Shown piece by piece: positions 42,441 through 51,083 of a DNA stretch of 54,805 bases. The stretch spans positions 1 to 54,805 of the forward strand of contig NZ_LGDV01000205.1 in NCBI RefSeq assembly GCF_001280015.1, in the 5' to 3' direction. Below the pieces are notes generated by a model. It saw only the letters and a program-made list of their open reading frames with translations. It had not been told where the DNA came from and did no database searches. This DNA is from Streptomyces sp. MMG1121 (GTDB lineage Bacteria; Actinomycetota; Actinomycetes; Streptomycetales; Streptomycetaceae). How positions within the stretch are numbered: the stretch's first letter is position 1; the number at the start of each line of letters is the position of its first letter. A program made the translations under genes and the position numbers.

Positions 42441-43415
42441 ATGACGACGCACAGGTCCCCCGTGGAGCAGCCGGAACGGGTCGAGGGCGTGGAGGTGAAG
42501 CCGGTCGCGGGGCACATCGGCGCCGAGATCACCGGCGTCGACCTCGCCGAACCGCTCGACGACGCCGTGGTGGCGCTGATCCGGCGAACCGTGCTGCGCT
42601 GGAAGGTGGTGTTCTTCCGCGGGCAGGAACTGGACCACGCCGGGCATGTCGCCTTCGCCCGCCGCTTCGGCGAGCCGGTGGCGCTCGGGCGTCGTGGACC
42701 GCATTCGCCGCCGGAGTTCCCCGAGATCGAGACGACGGCCGACCGGCTGGAACTGGCCGGACGGTACGGCATGGACCGCGACGAGTGGCTGCACCGGCGC
42801 CGGCACACCCTGCTGCGCGGCTGGCACTGCGACTACGGCACCCGGATCGACCCGCCGGCCGCGACCATCCTGCGCGCCGAGACCGTACCGCCCTACGGCG
42901 GCGACACCACCTGGGCCAATCTGGCCGCCGCCTACGCCGGTCTGTCGGCGCCGGTCCGTGCCTTCGTGGACGGGCTGCGCGCGGAACACCGGCTCGGCGT
43001 CGGCTACCAACCCCGGCCGGGCGACGACGCGTACGCCCGCCACCTCCTGGACCACCAGGTCGCCTCCGTCCATCCGCTGGTGCGGGTGCACCCGGAGACG
43101 GGGGAGCGGGTGCTGTTCGTCAACGGGTACTACCTGGAGCAGATCACCGACGTCTCCCGCCCGGAGAGCGCGGCCCTGCTGGAGATGCTGGTGGAGCAGG
43201 CGGTGCGTCCCGAGTACACGGTCCGCTTCCGCTGGGAGCCCGGCAGCGTCGCCTTCTGGGACAACCGGGCCACCATCCACCTCGCGCCCAGCGACCACGC
43301 GCACGTGGGCTCCGCCCGGATCATGCATCGGGTGATGCTCCAGGGCGATGTGCCGGTAGGGGTGGACGGCAGGCCGTCGCAGCCGGTCGTCGGTACGGCT
43401 CGGGGCCGGTGGTGA
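42441..43415 (+). CDS. TauD/TfdA-family 2-oxoglutarate-dependent dioxygenase
   Basis: A 324-residue non-heme iron enzyme that hydroxylates or cleaves its substrate with 2-oxoglutarate and O2. The iron triad is WHCDYGT (His and Asp) and DNRATIHLAPSDH (distal His); the 2-oxoglutarate Arg lies in GSARIMHRVML. The start VKPVAGHIGAEITGVDLAEP and RWKVVFFRGQELDHAGHVAF is typical of TauD. The substrate could be a sulfonate or another carboxylate. ATG 42441 has GGAG upstream. The convergent LLM oxidoreductase gene ends 1 bp away; both families occur in sulfonate use, so a functional link is possible. Confidence 0.87.
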   Translation: MTTHRSPVEQPERVEGVEVKPVAGHIGAEITGVDLAEPLDDAVVALIRRTVLRWKVVFFRGQELDHAGHVAFARRFGEPVALGRRGPHSPPEFPEIETTADRLELAGRYGMDRDEWLHRRRHTLLRGWHCDYGTRIDPPAATILRAETVPPYGGDTTWANLAAAYAGLSAPVRAFVDGLRAEHRLGVGYQPRPGDDAYARHLLDHQVASVHPLVRVHPETGERVLFVNGYYLEQITDVSRPESAALLEMLVEQAVRPEYTVRFRWEPGSVAFWDNRATIHLAPSDHAHVGSARIMHRVMLQGDVPVGVDGRPSQPVVGTARGRW

Positions 43416-43416
43416 C

Positions 43417-44517
43417 TCAGCCGGCGGGCCGCCAGCCGAGCGCCGGTCCCAGCTTCGTCGCCATGTCGGTGAGGATCTGGACGTAGTCCTCGTGCTCGAA
43501 GGTGAACGGCAGCGCGAACGCCACCTCGTCGACCTCGCGGAACGCGGCGTGCGCGCCCAGCCGTTCGGCGATCTCCTCCGAGGTGCCCACCAGGTCCGGT
43601 GCGAACAGCAGCCGACCCGGGCCCTGCGGGGTGGCCGTGCGCGGCAGCCGCCGTGCCGCGTAGGCCTCGTACCTGGCGCGCTGCTCCGGGCGCGCGGAGT
43701 CGGTGGGGATCACCACCAGACCCTGTGAGACCCGGGCGGCCTCGCCGTCGGGGTGCCGGTCGCGGAACGCCCTGATGAGGGACTGCTGGATGGTGGCGAA
43801 GTCCCATGGCCCGTCCGGCTGTTCCGCCCTGACCACGCTGCTGGTCAGGAAGTTCATCCCGTTCTCACCGGCCCAGCGCGCCGAACCGAGGCTGGCGCCG
43901 CCGTACCACAGCCGTCGGCCGAGGCCGGGGGAGTGCGGCTGGACCACGTCCGAGAACACCTCGAAGCCCTCGGTCCCGGTGAAGTCGCTGGCGGGCTTGC
44001 CGCGCACCAGGTCCACCAGCCGCCGCACCCGCTCGTAGGAGAAGTCCTCGGTGTCCGCCGTGTCCGGGTAGAGAGCGCCCTTGACCTGGTCGAAGTGGCC
44101 GGGCGGGCCGACGCTCACGCCCGGGTTCAGCCGGCCGCCGGACAGCACGTCCACCGTCGCCAGGTCTTCGGCGAGGCGCAGCGGGTTCTCCCAGCCGAGC
44201 GGGATCACCGCGGTGCCCAGCTCGATGCGGCGGGTGCGCTGGGAGGCGGCGGCCAGGACGGCGACCGGGGACGAGATGCCGTACTGCAGATGACGGTGGC
44301 GCAGCCAGGCGCTGTCGAAGCCGAGCCGCTCGCCCAACTCGATGATCTCCAGCGTGGACTCGTGCCCCCGGGCCGGATCGGCCGGGTCGAACAGGCCGAT
44401 GGTGAGGAAACCCAGCTTGCGCAGCGGACGGGAAGGGGACGGCACGGGCTCCTCCAGCAGTCGTACGTCGGTTCCTTCTCCGATTCTGGCAGGCGGGTGT
44501 GACAACCGTGTGATCAC
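43417..44517 (-). CDS. LLM-class flavin-dependent oxidoreductase
   Basis: A 366-residue luciferase-like monooxygenase (F420- or FMN-dependent). Family features: RKLGFLTIGLFDPADPARGH, ESTLEIIELGERLGFDSAWL, TRRIELGTAVIPLGWENPLR, LAEDLATVDVLSGGRLNPGV and the WYGGASLGSARWAGENGM region that contacts the flavin phosphate. The substrate is unknown; LLM relatives oxidise alkanesulfonates, alkanes or F420-dependent compounds. GTG 44517 overlaps the stop of the upstream metallophosphoesterase (GTGA), so the two are translationally coupled, although the first 30 residues look unconserved and a downstream start is possible. Confidence 0.84.
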   Translation of the reverse strand: MITRLSHPPARIGEGTDVRLLEEPVPSPSRPLRKLGFLTIGLFDPADPARGHESTLEIIELGERLGFDSAWLRHRHLQYGISSPVAVLAAASQRTRRIELGTAVIPLGWENPLRLAEDLATVDVLSGGRLNPGVSVGPPGHFDQVKGALYPDTADTEDFSYERVRRLVDLVRGKPASDFTGTEGFEVFSDVVQPHSPGLGRRLWYGGASLGSARWAGENGMNFLTSSVVRAEQPDGPWDFATIQQSLIRAFRDRHPDGEAARVSQGLVVIPTDSARPEQRARYEAYAARRLPRTATPQGPGRLLFAPDLVGTSEEIAERLGAHAAFREVDEVAFALPFTFEHEDYVQILTDMATKLGPALGWRPAG

Positions 44518-46016
44518 TTCAGCACGATGACGATCTCGTCCTCGACCGGCGGATCGAGCTCCTGTGCCCGGTTGCCGGTCGCGGCGAAGCAGCGCAGCCG
44601 GATCTCCTCGGGGGCGACGTCCAGCCGCAGGAAGTTCTTGAAGAACGGCGGGCTGTAGGTGGCGGAGCTCGGTGAGAACAGCTGGGTGTAGAGCTTGCGC
44701 ACCGGCAGCCGGAAGCGGGAGGCACGGTCCGGGCGGCCGCCGGTGCCGAGCAGGCTCGCGACCAGCCGGGTGCGCCGGGTCACCCGGGCCTCCGGACCGG
44801 GCGCGCGGCCCGGCTCGATGCCGAGCCGTTCGGCGACGACGGCCGTCGCCTCGGACTCGCTGAGGGTGAAGAAGCGCGGCAGTCGCAGCCGGCGGCCGTA
44901 CAGACGGCTGTAGAAGGCCAGCGAGTCGCCGCGCAGCGGATAGCAGCGGAAGTCCCGCTCGGTGACGCCCGCGACCGACACCCGCGGGATGGTGTGCGTG
45001 GCGTGCATGAACGCACCGCCGCCGCCCGATACCACGTACTGGACGGTGCGGCCGTCCACGTCGACCGGGTAGCGCTGGTAGTTGTGGATGTCACCGCCGA
45101 TCGCGGCCACGTAGTGGTGTTCCGCGTCCCGTACGATCTCGTCCACCGTCCCGCCGCCCTCGATCTCGCACGGGTGGTGCTCGCCGTCGACGTACAGCGG
45201 TGACCCGGTGATCAGGATCTTCGGCTTCGGCCCCCGGGACACCGCGCGCAGCCAGGCGCCCTGTTCGGCGTCGATCGTGCCGAGCAGACCGGTGTCGATG
45301 CCGACGATCCGCACCGGACCGGCGTCGATCGCCCAGTACGGCCCGGGCTGCGCGGCCTGTTGAGCGGGCGCCGGGCGCAACTTGCGTGCTGTGGCGAGCC
45401 GTTGCTGGTCGATCGGGCCGGGCCGGTGCCACAGCAGGGCACGCCACCAGGCGCGGGTGAGCGGGCGGGGCCGGGGCTCGGGGCCGAGGGGCGGGGTGTC
45501 GGCGCAGAAGACGCGCATGAACGCGCCGAGGTCCTCGTACCAGTCATGGTTGCCGGGTATCGCGAAGATCGGCGCCGGATAGTCCTGGTACGGACGGAAG
45601 AACTTGCCGTCGTAGTCGGCGGCGCTGCCGACCGGGTAGATCACGTCGCTCGCGATCACCGTGAAGTCGGTGTCCTGACTCATCTTCAGAAAGCCTGGCA
45701 CGACCGCGTACTGGGGGTCGTCGCCCTCGCCGGTGTCCCCGACCACCATGAAGGAGAACGTGTCGGGGACCTCGCGTCGCATCACCTTGTCGACGGGTGC
45801 CCCGGCTGCCTCCCGGCGCGCCACCCAGCGGCCCCGGGTGCGGCCGGTCGGGTCGCCGAACCAGGACGCCAGCACGCCGTTGCGGGCGGCCCACAGGGTC
45901 CGCGGGTCGAGCCACGACAGCTTCTCGACGCGGTCCGGCATCAGCTGCTTGTAGGCACCGGGATCGGCCGAGCCCCAGCCGGCGCCCTGTGCGGTATCGC
46001 GTGAGGATTCAGACAC
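44514..46016 (-). CDS. Metallophosphoesterase (calcineurin-like)
   Basis: A 500-residue phosphoesterase. Metal motifs are FMVVGDTGEGDDPQYAVVPG (Asp pair), ASDVIYPVGSAADYDGKFFR, AIPGNHDWYEDLGAFMR (Asn-His-Asp), the ITGSPLYVDGEHHP region and IGGDIHNYQRYPVDVDGRT (last metal His). The VSGGGGAFMHATHTI segment and the C-terminal extension (SESEATAVVAERLGI to the end) are seen in similar actinobacterial proteins. It is probably cytoplasmic. GTG 46016 is a tentative start (another GTG lies at 46025); neither has a ribosome site, so the 5' end is uncertain. Coupled to the LLM gene. Confidence 0.82.
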   Translation of the reverse strand: MSESSRDTAQGAGWGSADPGAYKQLMPDRVEKLSWLDPRTLWAARNGVLASWFGDPTGRTRGRWVARREAAGAPVDKVMRREVPDTFSFMVVGDTGEGDDPQYAVVPGFLKMSQDTDFTVIASDVIYPVGSAADYDGKFFRPYQDYPAPIFAIPGNHDWYEDLGAFMRVFCADTPPLGPEPRPRPLTRAWWRALLWHRPGPIDQQRLATARKLRPAPAQQAAQPGPYWAIDAGPVRIVGIDTGLLGTIDAEQGAWLRAVSRGPKPKILITGSPLYVDGEHHPCEIEGGGTVDEIVRDAEHHYVAAIGGDIHNYQRYPVDVDGRTVQYVVSGGGGAFMHATHTIPRVSVAGVTERDFRCYPLRGDSLAFYSRLYGRRLRLPRFFTLSESEATAVVAERLGIEPGRAPGPEARVTRRTRLVASLLGTGGRPDRASRFRLPVRKLYTQLFSPSSATYSPPFFKNFLRLDVAPEEIRLRCFAATGNRAQELDPPVEDEIVIVLK

Positions 46017-46206
46017 GCCGTGCACCGTAACAACGGGCCGGTCAGGGGCGGTTGGCGGGGGTGGATCTCCAGCGGCACCGGCCCGTGCCGATGCCCCCGG
46101 CGAGGGCGCCGGCCGCTTCCGGACCGGCGCCGGCCAGCCGGTCCTGGACGCCGGCGGCCGCAGCCGCACGGGTACGCTGTGGTCTTCCTTCAGGAGGGGG
46201 CCGACC

Positions 46207-46494
46207 ATGGAACTCGCCTTCGCCGGCCGGGTCGTGGAGTGGCGGGGGCCCGCCCCGTACTACTTCGTCCCCGTACCGGACGCGGAGTGCGCCGACATCC
46301 GCGAGGTGGCCGCACTGGCCAGCTACGGCTGGGGCGTGATCCCCGTCGAGGCCAGGGTCGGCACCACCGCCTTCACCACGTCCCTCTTCCCCCGGGACGG
46401 CGGCTAGCTGCTGCCGCTGAAGAGCGCGGTGCGCCGTCCGGAGGGGCTCTCGGAGGGGGACGAGGTTTCGGTCGCGATGACGGTACGCCTGTGA
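46207..46494 (+). pseudogene. DUF1905 protein interrupted by an in-frame amber codon
   Basis: The start has AGGAGGGGG and reads MELAFAGRVVEWRGPAPYYF, VPVPDAECADIREVAALASY and GWGVIPVEARVGTTAFTTSL, ending FPRDGG before a TAG (46405-46407). Past the stop the same frame continues LLPLKSAVRRPEGLSEGDEV and SVAMTVRL to a TGA, exactly the expected end of DUF1905 proteins, in which DGGY(L/V)xPLK is conserved. The TAG thus most likely replaces a TAC/TAT tyrosine codon. A full-length product would have 95 residues; the present one has 66. Function of the family is unknown. Confidence 0.82.
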
Positions 46495-46584
46495 CGGCCG
46501 TACGGCTGCCCGTCGTCGGTCCGCGATCAGCACGCACCGCAACACCCGGCCGCCGTACGGTGCCGGCGGCCGCGGGGCGGGCGG

Positions 46585-47325
46585 TCAGGTCAGGTTCAGG
46601 CCGCCGTCCAGCAGGATGACCTCGCCGGTGAGGTAGCTGCTGGCGAGCACCGACGCGACCAGGTCGGCCACGTCGGCGGGCTGGGCCGGGCGGCCCATGG
46701 GTGCGCGCTCCCGCCACAGTTCATGTGCCTGCGTCCAGTCCTTCGTCATCGGGGTGTCCACCAGCCCGGGGGCCACCGCGTTGACCCGCACGTCGGGCGC
46801 GAGCGCGCCCGCGAGCAGCCGGGTGACGTGGTTCAGCGCGGCCTTGCTCGCCGCGTACGGCACCGACGAGCCCTTGGGGCGTACCCCGGCGTGGCTGGTG
46901 ATGTTCACGATGCTCCCGCCCCCGGGAGACGTACGCAGGGCGGGAAGCGCCGCGGTGCACAGCACCCAGGGCGCGATCAGGTTGACCTCCAGCAGGCGCC
47001 GCCAGTCCGCCGGGGTCGCGGCGGCCAGGTCGGCGTGCGGGATCGGCCAGCTGATGCCGGCGTTGTTCACCAGCACGTCCAGCCGCCCGTACCGGCCGAG
47101 CGCCGCCTCGACCAGACCGCGGGCCTCCTCCTCCACCTCCAGGTCGGCCCGCACGTACGCACCGTCGAGCTCCGCCGCCAGCGCCTGACCGGCACGCGCG
47201 CTGCTCCGCGAGTGCACGACGACCCGCATGCCGTCCGCCGCCAGCCGCCGCGCGACGGCTTCCCCGATCCCCGACGTGGACCCGGTGACCAGGGCTACGG
47301 GCCGATCGCTCTGTTCGCTGCTCAT
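46585..47325 (-). CDS. Short-chain dehydrogenase/reductase (SDR)
   Basis: A 246-residue classical SDR with NAD(P)-binding motif ALVTGSTSGIGEAVARRLAA and VLVNNAGISW. The catalytic Ser is in SIVNITSHAG, and YAASKAALNHV supplies Tyr-x3-Lys. PGLVDTPMT follows, and the C-terminus SSYLTGEVILLDGGLNLT is typical of 3-oxoacyl-ACP-reductase-like enzymes. The Arg in VVVHSRSS suggests NADPH preference. The substrate is unknown. ATG 47325 is the natural start. It lies alone between the DUF1905 remnant and a gene-poor stretch. Confidence 0.87.
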   Translation of the reverse strand: MSSEQSDRPVALVTGSTSGIGEAVARRLAADGMRVVVHSRSSARAGQALAAELDGAYVRADLEVEEEARGLVEAALGRYGRLDVLVNNAGISWPIPHADLAAATPADWRRLLEVNLIAPWVLCTAALPALRTSPGGGSIVNITSHAGVRPKGSSVPYAASKAALNHVTRLLAGALAPDVRVNAVAPGLVDTPMTKDWTQAHELWRERAPMGRPAQPADVADLVASVLASSYLTGEVILLDGGLNLT

Positions 47326-47882
47326 GATCGAGAATCCTGCCACGGGCCGACCGCGCCCTGTCCCGGACCCCGCCGGCCCTTCAGGGCGTCCCGCCACCGC
47401 CGGCCTGCGCACGGACCTCCTCCGGGTCTCGGCCCGCATCCCCGCGCCGCGCTCCCGCGGCGGGCCGGGCAGCCGATCCGCGATGCGGTGCAGATCGTCG
47501 ACGGTAGCGCCCTGGATGTCGTGCCCGCTGCCGGGCCGCATGGTCGAATGCGGCCCGCCTCCCGAGCGGGCCGTGCACGGGTGCCGGGCGATCTGGTACT
47601 GCACCGCCGGAGAGATCGCGCTCCGCACGACGGCGGCCCGGCGGCGCACGGGCGAGGATCGTCCCACCTGCCGGGAAGTGGTCGGTCCGGGCGACGGCAG
47701 GGCCCCGCGGCGCGCCCGGACCGGTCGGCGAAGGTGCGCGCCGCCGGTGGACCACCCCAACCGCGCGCCCACACCGATGCGTTGGGCTCGCGAAGCCTTC
47801 GGGCAAGTCGGCGGAGCCGGCTGGAGTCCCGGCCGCCTCGAAGCGGCCTCCGGCCACGGCCGGAAGCCCCTCGACCGTCCTG
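47326..47882. other. 557-bp stretch without a recognisable gene
   Basis: Several open frames cross it on both strands, as expected at this GC content, but none reads like a known family or has a ribosome site with a good start. On the minus strand GATVDDLHRIADRLPGPPRE faintly resembles the start of MmcQ/YjbR-type proteins, which is too little for a call. It may be decayed coding sequence. Confidence 0.4.
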
Positions 47883-49082
47883 TCAGCTCAGCGGATCCAG
47901 CGTGAGGTACGCCTGCTGCGGATCGCCGTCGTTCACCAGCGACTCCTGGTTGCCGACGTCGTCGAAGGCGAACGCGTAGGCCTTTCCGTCGGCCATCTGC
48001 CCATGCACCGCGCGCGCGTACTGGTTGGTCACCGGGTCCTGGTAGAAATCCGCGGGTGTGGTGTCCGGCTGGGTCGAACTGGTCAGCAGCGTCGAGCGGT
48101 TGAAACCGGCGCACAGGGTGCGGGAGATGGGCCCGCGGACCTGGTCGTTGGGTGCGTCGAGCAGCTTGTGGCAGCCGAAGACGCTGTCGGCGTCCGGCTT
48201 CTGGAAGCTGGTGACGACCGCGCCCGAGCCGTCGGTGAAGTTCATGACGCCGCCCGAGACCCGCCCGTAGTACTTGGTGTCCGGCCGGTCGGCGAACGGC
48301 GTCACGGTCAGCGTGTCGCTGGAGTACTTCTGCCAGACCCGGTTGACGTAGTCGTCCATCACGTTCGCCGGCAGAGCTCCGGTCTCCACCCCGTACAGCG
48401 GCGACAGGGCGCGCAGCACGGTCCCGTCGGAGCGGGTCTGGATCAGCCCGGCCCAGCCGCCCTGCTGTGCGCGCAGGGCGTCGAAGACGCCCGTGTATCC
48501 ACCGGACTTCAGGTGCCCGGTGGTGCTCACGCTGCCGTCGGCCCGCTGCACCCCGACCGCGTAGGGCGCCGAGAACATGTCCACCTGGGTGCTGTTGAGC
48601 CACAGGCCGGAGTCGTTCAGCGTGTACTCGGACCAGTTGAAGAGGATGTCGCGGTTCGGGTCGGACGGATTCTGCACGGCAGGCTGCACCAGGCCGCCGG
48701 TGGTGAGCCGGAAGTCCAGCTTCTGGCCGTAGGAGAAGTAGATCCGGCCGGAGAACTTCGGTATCCGGATCGTCGTGGACTGCCCGGCGGCCGGGCCGGG
48801 GATCGACGCGTCCGGTGCGGGCGTCGGGGGGTTGCCACCGGCCGGCCAGACGTGGAAGGTGCCGTTCGCGTCGGCCCAGCCCTGCTGCCCGGAGGACAGC
48901 TGGGTGCCGAGGTCGTAGAGGTAGACCGGTTCGGAACGGCCCGAGTTGTTGGTGATCTTCAACGGGACGGTGTCGGGTACGGCGGCGTCGGCGCGGTCCG
49001 GGGCGCCGAGTGCGAGCACCCCGCCGACCAGGGCCGCGGCGGCCGCCAAGGGCAGCGCGGGGCGCGTGAGTGTGTGCGGCAC
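47883..49082 (-). CDS. Secreted glycoside hydrolase family 64 beta-1,3-glucanase
   Basis: A 399-residue extracellular enzyme that cuts laminarin-type beta-1,3-glucan. The signal peptide is MPHTLTRPALPLAAAAALVG followed by GVLALGAPDRADAA. The GH64/thaumatin-like fold is seen in VPLKITNNSGRSEPVYLYDL, IRIPKFSGRIYFSYGQKLDF, ILFNWSEYTLNDSGLWLNST and QVDMFSAPYAVGVQ; the DILFNWSEYT and QVDMFSAP motifs carry the probable catalytic Glu and Asp. GTG 49082 has GGAGGTAGGAG upstream. A perfect LacI-type palindrome lies 56 bp upstream, so transcription is probably induced by glucan-derived oligosaccharides. Confidence 0.9.
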   Translation of the reverse strand: MPHTLTRPALPLAAAAALVGGVLALGAPDRADAAVPDTVPLKITNNSGRSEPVYLYDLGTQLSSGQQGWADANGTFHVWPAGGNPPTPAPDASIPGPAAGQSTTIRIPKFSGRIYFSYGQKLDFRLTTGGLVQPAVQNPSDPNRDILFNWSEYTLNDSGLWLNSTQVDMFSAPYAVGVQRADGSVSTTGHLKSGGYTGVFDALRAQQGGWAGLIQTRSDGTVLRALSPLYGVETGALPANVMDDYVNRVWQKYSSDTLTVTPFADRPDTKYYGRVSGGVMNFTDGSGAVVTSFQKPDADSVFGCHKLLDAPNDQVRGPISRTLCAGFNRSTLLTSSTQPDTTPADFYQDPVTNQYARAVHGQMADGKAYAFAFDDVGNQESLVNDGDPQQAYLTLDPLS

Positions 49083-49137
49083 TCTCCTACCTCCGTGTGG
49101 GGTCGGGGTCGTCGTACGGATCGTGGTCCGTACCTTT

Positions 49138-49153
49138 CTGAGAGCGCTCTCAG
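49138..49153. promoter_or_regulatory. LacI-type operator upstream of the GH64 gene
   Basis: CTGAGAGCGCTCTCAG is a perfect 16-bp palindrome. It contains the GAGCGCTC core shared with CebR-type sites (TGGGAGCGCTCCCA) that LacI-family repressors use at Streptomyces polysaccharide-hydrolase genes. The position, 56 bp before the GTG, fits repression of the glucanase. Confidence 0.8.
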
Positions 49154-49247
49154 ACTCGTGCCACAGCGCGTGCATGTCAATGAGGTGAACAGGGTGACGC
49201 ACGGCGCCCGCCGTGCGGCGGGCGCCGTGCACCGGTGTCGGCTGGTG

Positions 49248-50003
49248 TCAGAAGGTGCGCTCGAGCAGGCCGAACAGGGCGGCCCAGTGCCGCTCGGACG
49301 CCTCCTCGTCGTACGCCGGCGTGTCCGCCTGTGTGTAGCCGTGCTGCGCGCCCGCGTAGACCTCGCAGGTGTGCCGGACCCCGGCATCGGTCAGGGCCTT
49401 CTCGAAGCGCTCGATCTGCTCGGGCGGCAGCGAGTGGTCGTTGTCGGCGTGTCCGAGGTACAGCTCCGCCTTGATGCGCGGGGCACCCAGGTGCGGGCTG
49501 GTCGGATCGTCGGTGGCGAGCCCGCCGCCGTGGAACCCGGCCGCGGCCGCCACCCGGTCCGGATGCGCGGCCGCCGTCCACAGGGCGAGCCGGGCGCCCA
49601 TGCAGTAGCCGGTGATCCCGACCGGCCCGTCGGCGACCAGCGGGCTGTCGGCCATCCACTGCAGATAGGAATCGGAGTCCCGCCCGATCATCTCCGGGTT
49701 CAGCGCGAACACGATCGGGCCGAGCTTCTGCCAGATGGTCGGGTCCTTGCCCGGGTCCTTGAACTCGGGCAGTTCGACGACCGGGGCACGGCCGAGGCGG
49801 TAGGTCACGTTGGGCACCAGCACCGTGTAGCCGGCGGCGGCCAGCCGGTCGGCCATCTTCTTCAGGTGCGGACGCAGGCCGTAGGCGTCCTGGTAGAACA
49901 GCACACCCGGACGGGGGCGCCCGTCCGCGGGGTGGACGAGGTAGGCGTCGGCGACGCCGTCCTCGGTCCGGATGTCGACGTCGCTTCCCTGGACATCGGT
50001 CAT
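49248..50003 (-). CDS. Dienelactone hydrolase family protein
   Basis: A 251-residue alpha/beta-hydrolase. The catalytic triad is Cys in GITGYCMGARLALW, Asp in LGHADNDHSLP and His in YAGAQHGYT, the Cys-Asp-His set of dienelactone hydrolases. The N-terminus ADAYLVHPADGRPRPGVLFY and QDAYGLRPHLKKMADRLAAA matches. The natural substrate may be a lactone or ester; chlorocatechol degradation is not supported by neighbours. ATG 50003 directly follows the leader. It is monocistronic, downstream of the YciO gene. Confidence 0.85.
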   Translation of the reverse strand: MTDVQGSDVDIRTEDGVADAYLVHPADGRPRPGVLFYQDAYGLRPHLKKMADRLAAAGYTVLVPNVTYRLGRAPVVELPEFKDPGKDPTIWQKLGPIVFALNPEMIGRDSDSYLQWMADSPLVADGPVGITGYCMGARLALWTAAAHPDRVAAAAGFHGGGLATDDPTSPHLGAPRIKAELYLGHADNDHSLPPEQIERFEKALTDAGVRHTCEVYAGAQHGYTQADTPAYDEEASERHWAALFGLLERTF

Positions 50004-50125
50004 GGTGAACAGGCCTCCCTGGGGAATGGGCGCCGGACGGCGGTAGCCCCCCGGCGCCGGCTACGGCCCATGCTGTCACGCAAGATCGCCGAAGCCGCAC
50101 CCGGTGTGCCGCACGGCCGCCGCGG

Positions 50126-50746
50126 TCACTCGAAGCGGTCGGTGTCCCCGGCGCCGCGCCGGACGATCTCCGCCTCGCCGCCGGAGAAGTCCACGACCGT
50201 CGTCGGCTCGGTGCCGCATTCGCCGGAGTCCACCACCGCGTCCACCACATGGTCGAGCCGGTCCTTGATCTCCCAGCCCTGCGTCAGCGGTTCCTCCTCG
50301 TCCGGCAGCAGCAGCGTGCTGGACAGCAGCGGCTCGCCCAGCTCCGCGAGCAGTGCCTGGGTGACCACATGGTCGGGGATGCGCACGCCCACGGTCTTCT
50401 TCTTCGGGTGCAGCAGCTTGCGGGGCACCTCGCGGGTGGCCGGGAGGATGAAGGTGTAGCTGCCGGGCGTGGACGCCTTCACGGCCCGGAAGACGTCGTT
50501 GTCCACCCGTACGAACTGGCCGAGCTGCGCGAAGTCCCGGCACATCAGTGTGAAGTGATGCCGGTCGTCCAGATGGCGGATGGAGCGGATCCGCTCCATC
50601 CCGTCCCGGCTGCCCAGCCGGCAGCCCAGCGCGTAACAGGAATCGGTCGGATATGCGATGAGTGCGTCCGAGCGCACCGCGTCGGCGATCTGAGCGATGC
50701 TGCGCGACTGCGGGTTCTCGGGGTGCACGTCGAAGTACTTCGCCAC
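50126..50746 (-). CDS. YciO/YrdC/Sua5-type threonylcarbamoyl-AMP synthase-like protein
   Basis: A 206-residue YrdC-fold protein. Visible are SIAQIADAVRSDALIAYPTD, SCYALGCRLGSRDGMERIRS, RHLDDRHHFTLMCRDFAQLG, PGSYTFILPATREVPRKLLH and KTVGVRIPDHVVTQALLAEL. The order and the HHFTLMC form are those of the YciO branch, whose role in tRNA t6A synthesis is less certain than that of TsaC/Sua5. Streptomyces normally carries another Sua5 gene near prfA, so this is probably the paralogue. The frame begins at 50746 with MAKYFDVHPENPQ, typical of YciO. Confidence 0.85.
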   Translation of the reverse strand: MAKYFDVHPENPQSRSIAQIADAVRSDALIAYPTDSCYALGCRLGSRDGMERIRSIRHLDDRHHFTLMCRDFAQLGQFVRVDNDVFRAVKASTPGSYTFILPATREVPRKLLHPKKKTVGVRIPDHVVTQALLAELGEPLLSSTLLLPDEEEPLTQGWEIKDRLDHVVDAVVDSGECGTEPTTVVDFSGGEAEIVRRGAGDTDRFE

Positions 50747-51083
50747 CCGTCGAGCTTATGCCGCCCCGCGCGTCACACGCGCATCCGATGCGGTACGTCG
50801 CCGAGCACGGCGTCACCGCTGTCGTGAGCCGCGTCCGACCCCACCGCCCCGAAAGTCCCCTCCCGTCTCCTGCGTACTCCCCGGATTCCGGGGCATCCGA
50901 TCAGTGAGCCGTCCTGGGCCACCCCCCCCGGCCTCGGGCGCTCGTGTCCGCCGACGGTCCACCCCCCCCCGGGCCGTCGGCGGAGCCATGTCCGTGTGCG
51001 GGGGACGCAAGCGGGCCCCTTCGGGTAACCTGCCCGGTGCGTATGCCCAGGTCAACGCGGAGAAGACGAGGGGGCGGAGGCAC
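50747..51083. other. Divergent region with C-runs and a short palindrome
   Basis: About 340 bp between the leftward YciO gene and the rightward regulator. It contains the inverted repeat GCGCGT-CAC-ACGCGC (50768-50782), homopolymeric C-runs of 8 (50922-50929) and 9 (50962-50970), and a TAACCT -10-like box at 51026-51031 that could serve the regulator gene. No convincing gene is present. Confidence 0.4.

Noticed and set aside
46585..48603. A 672-codon minus-strand frame that would fuse the SDR to upstream sequence
   Set aside because: Only the last 246 codons are SDR; the upstream part overlaps the GH64 gene out of frame and has no domain.
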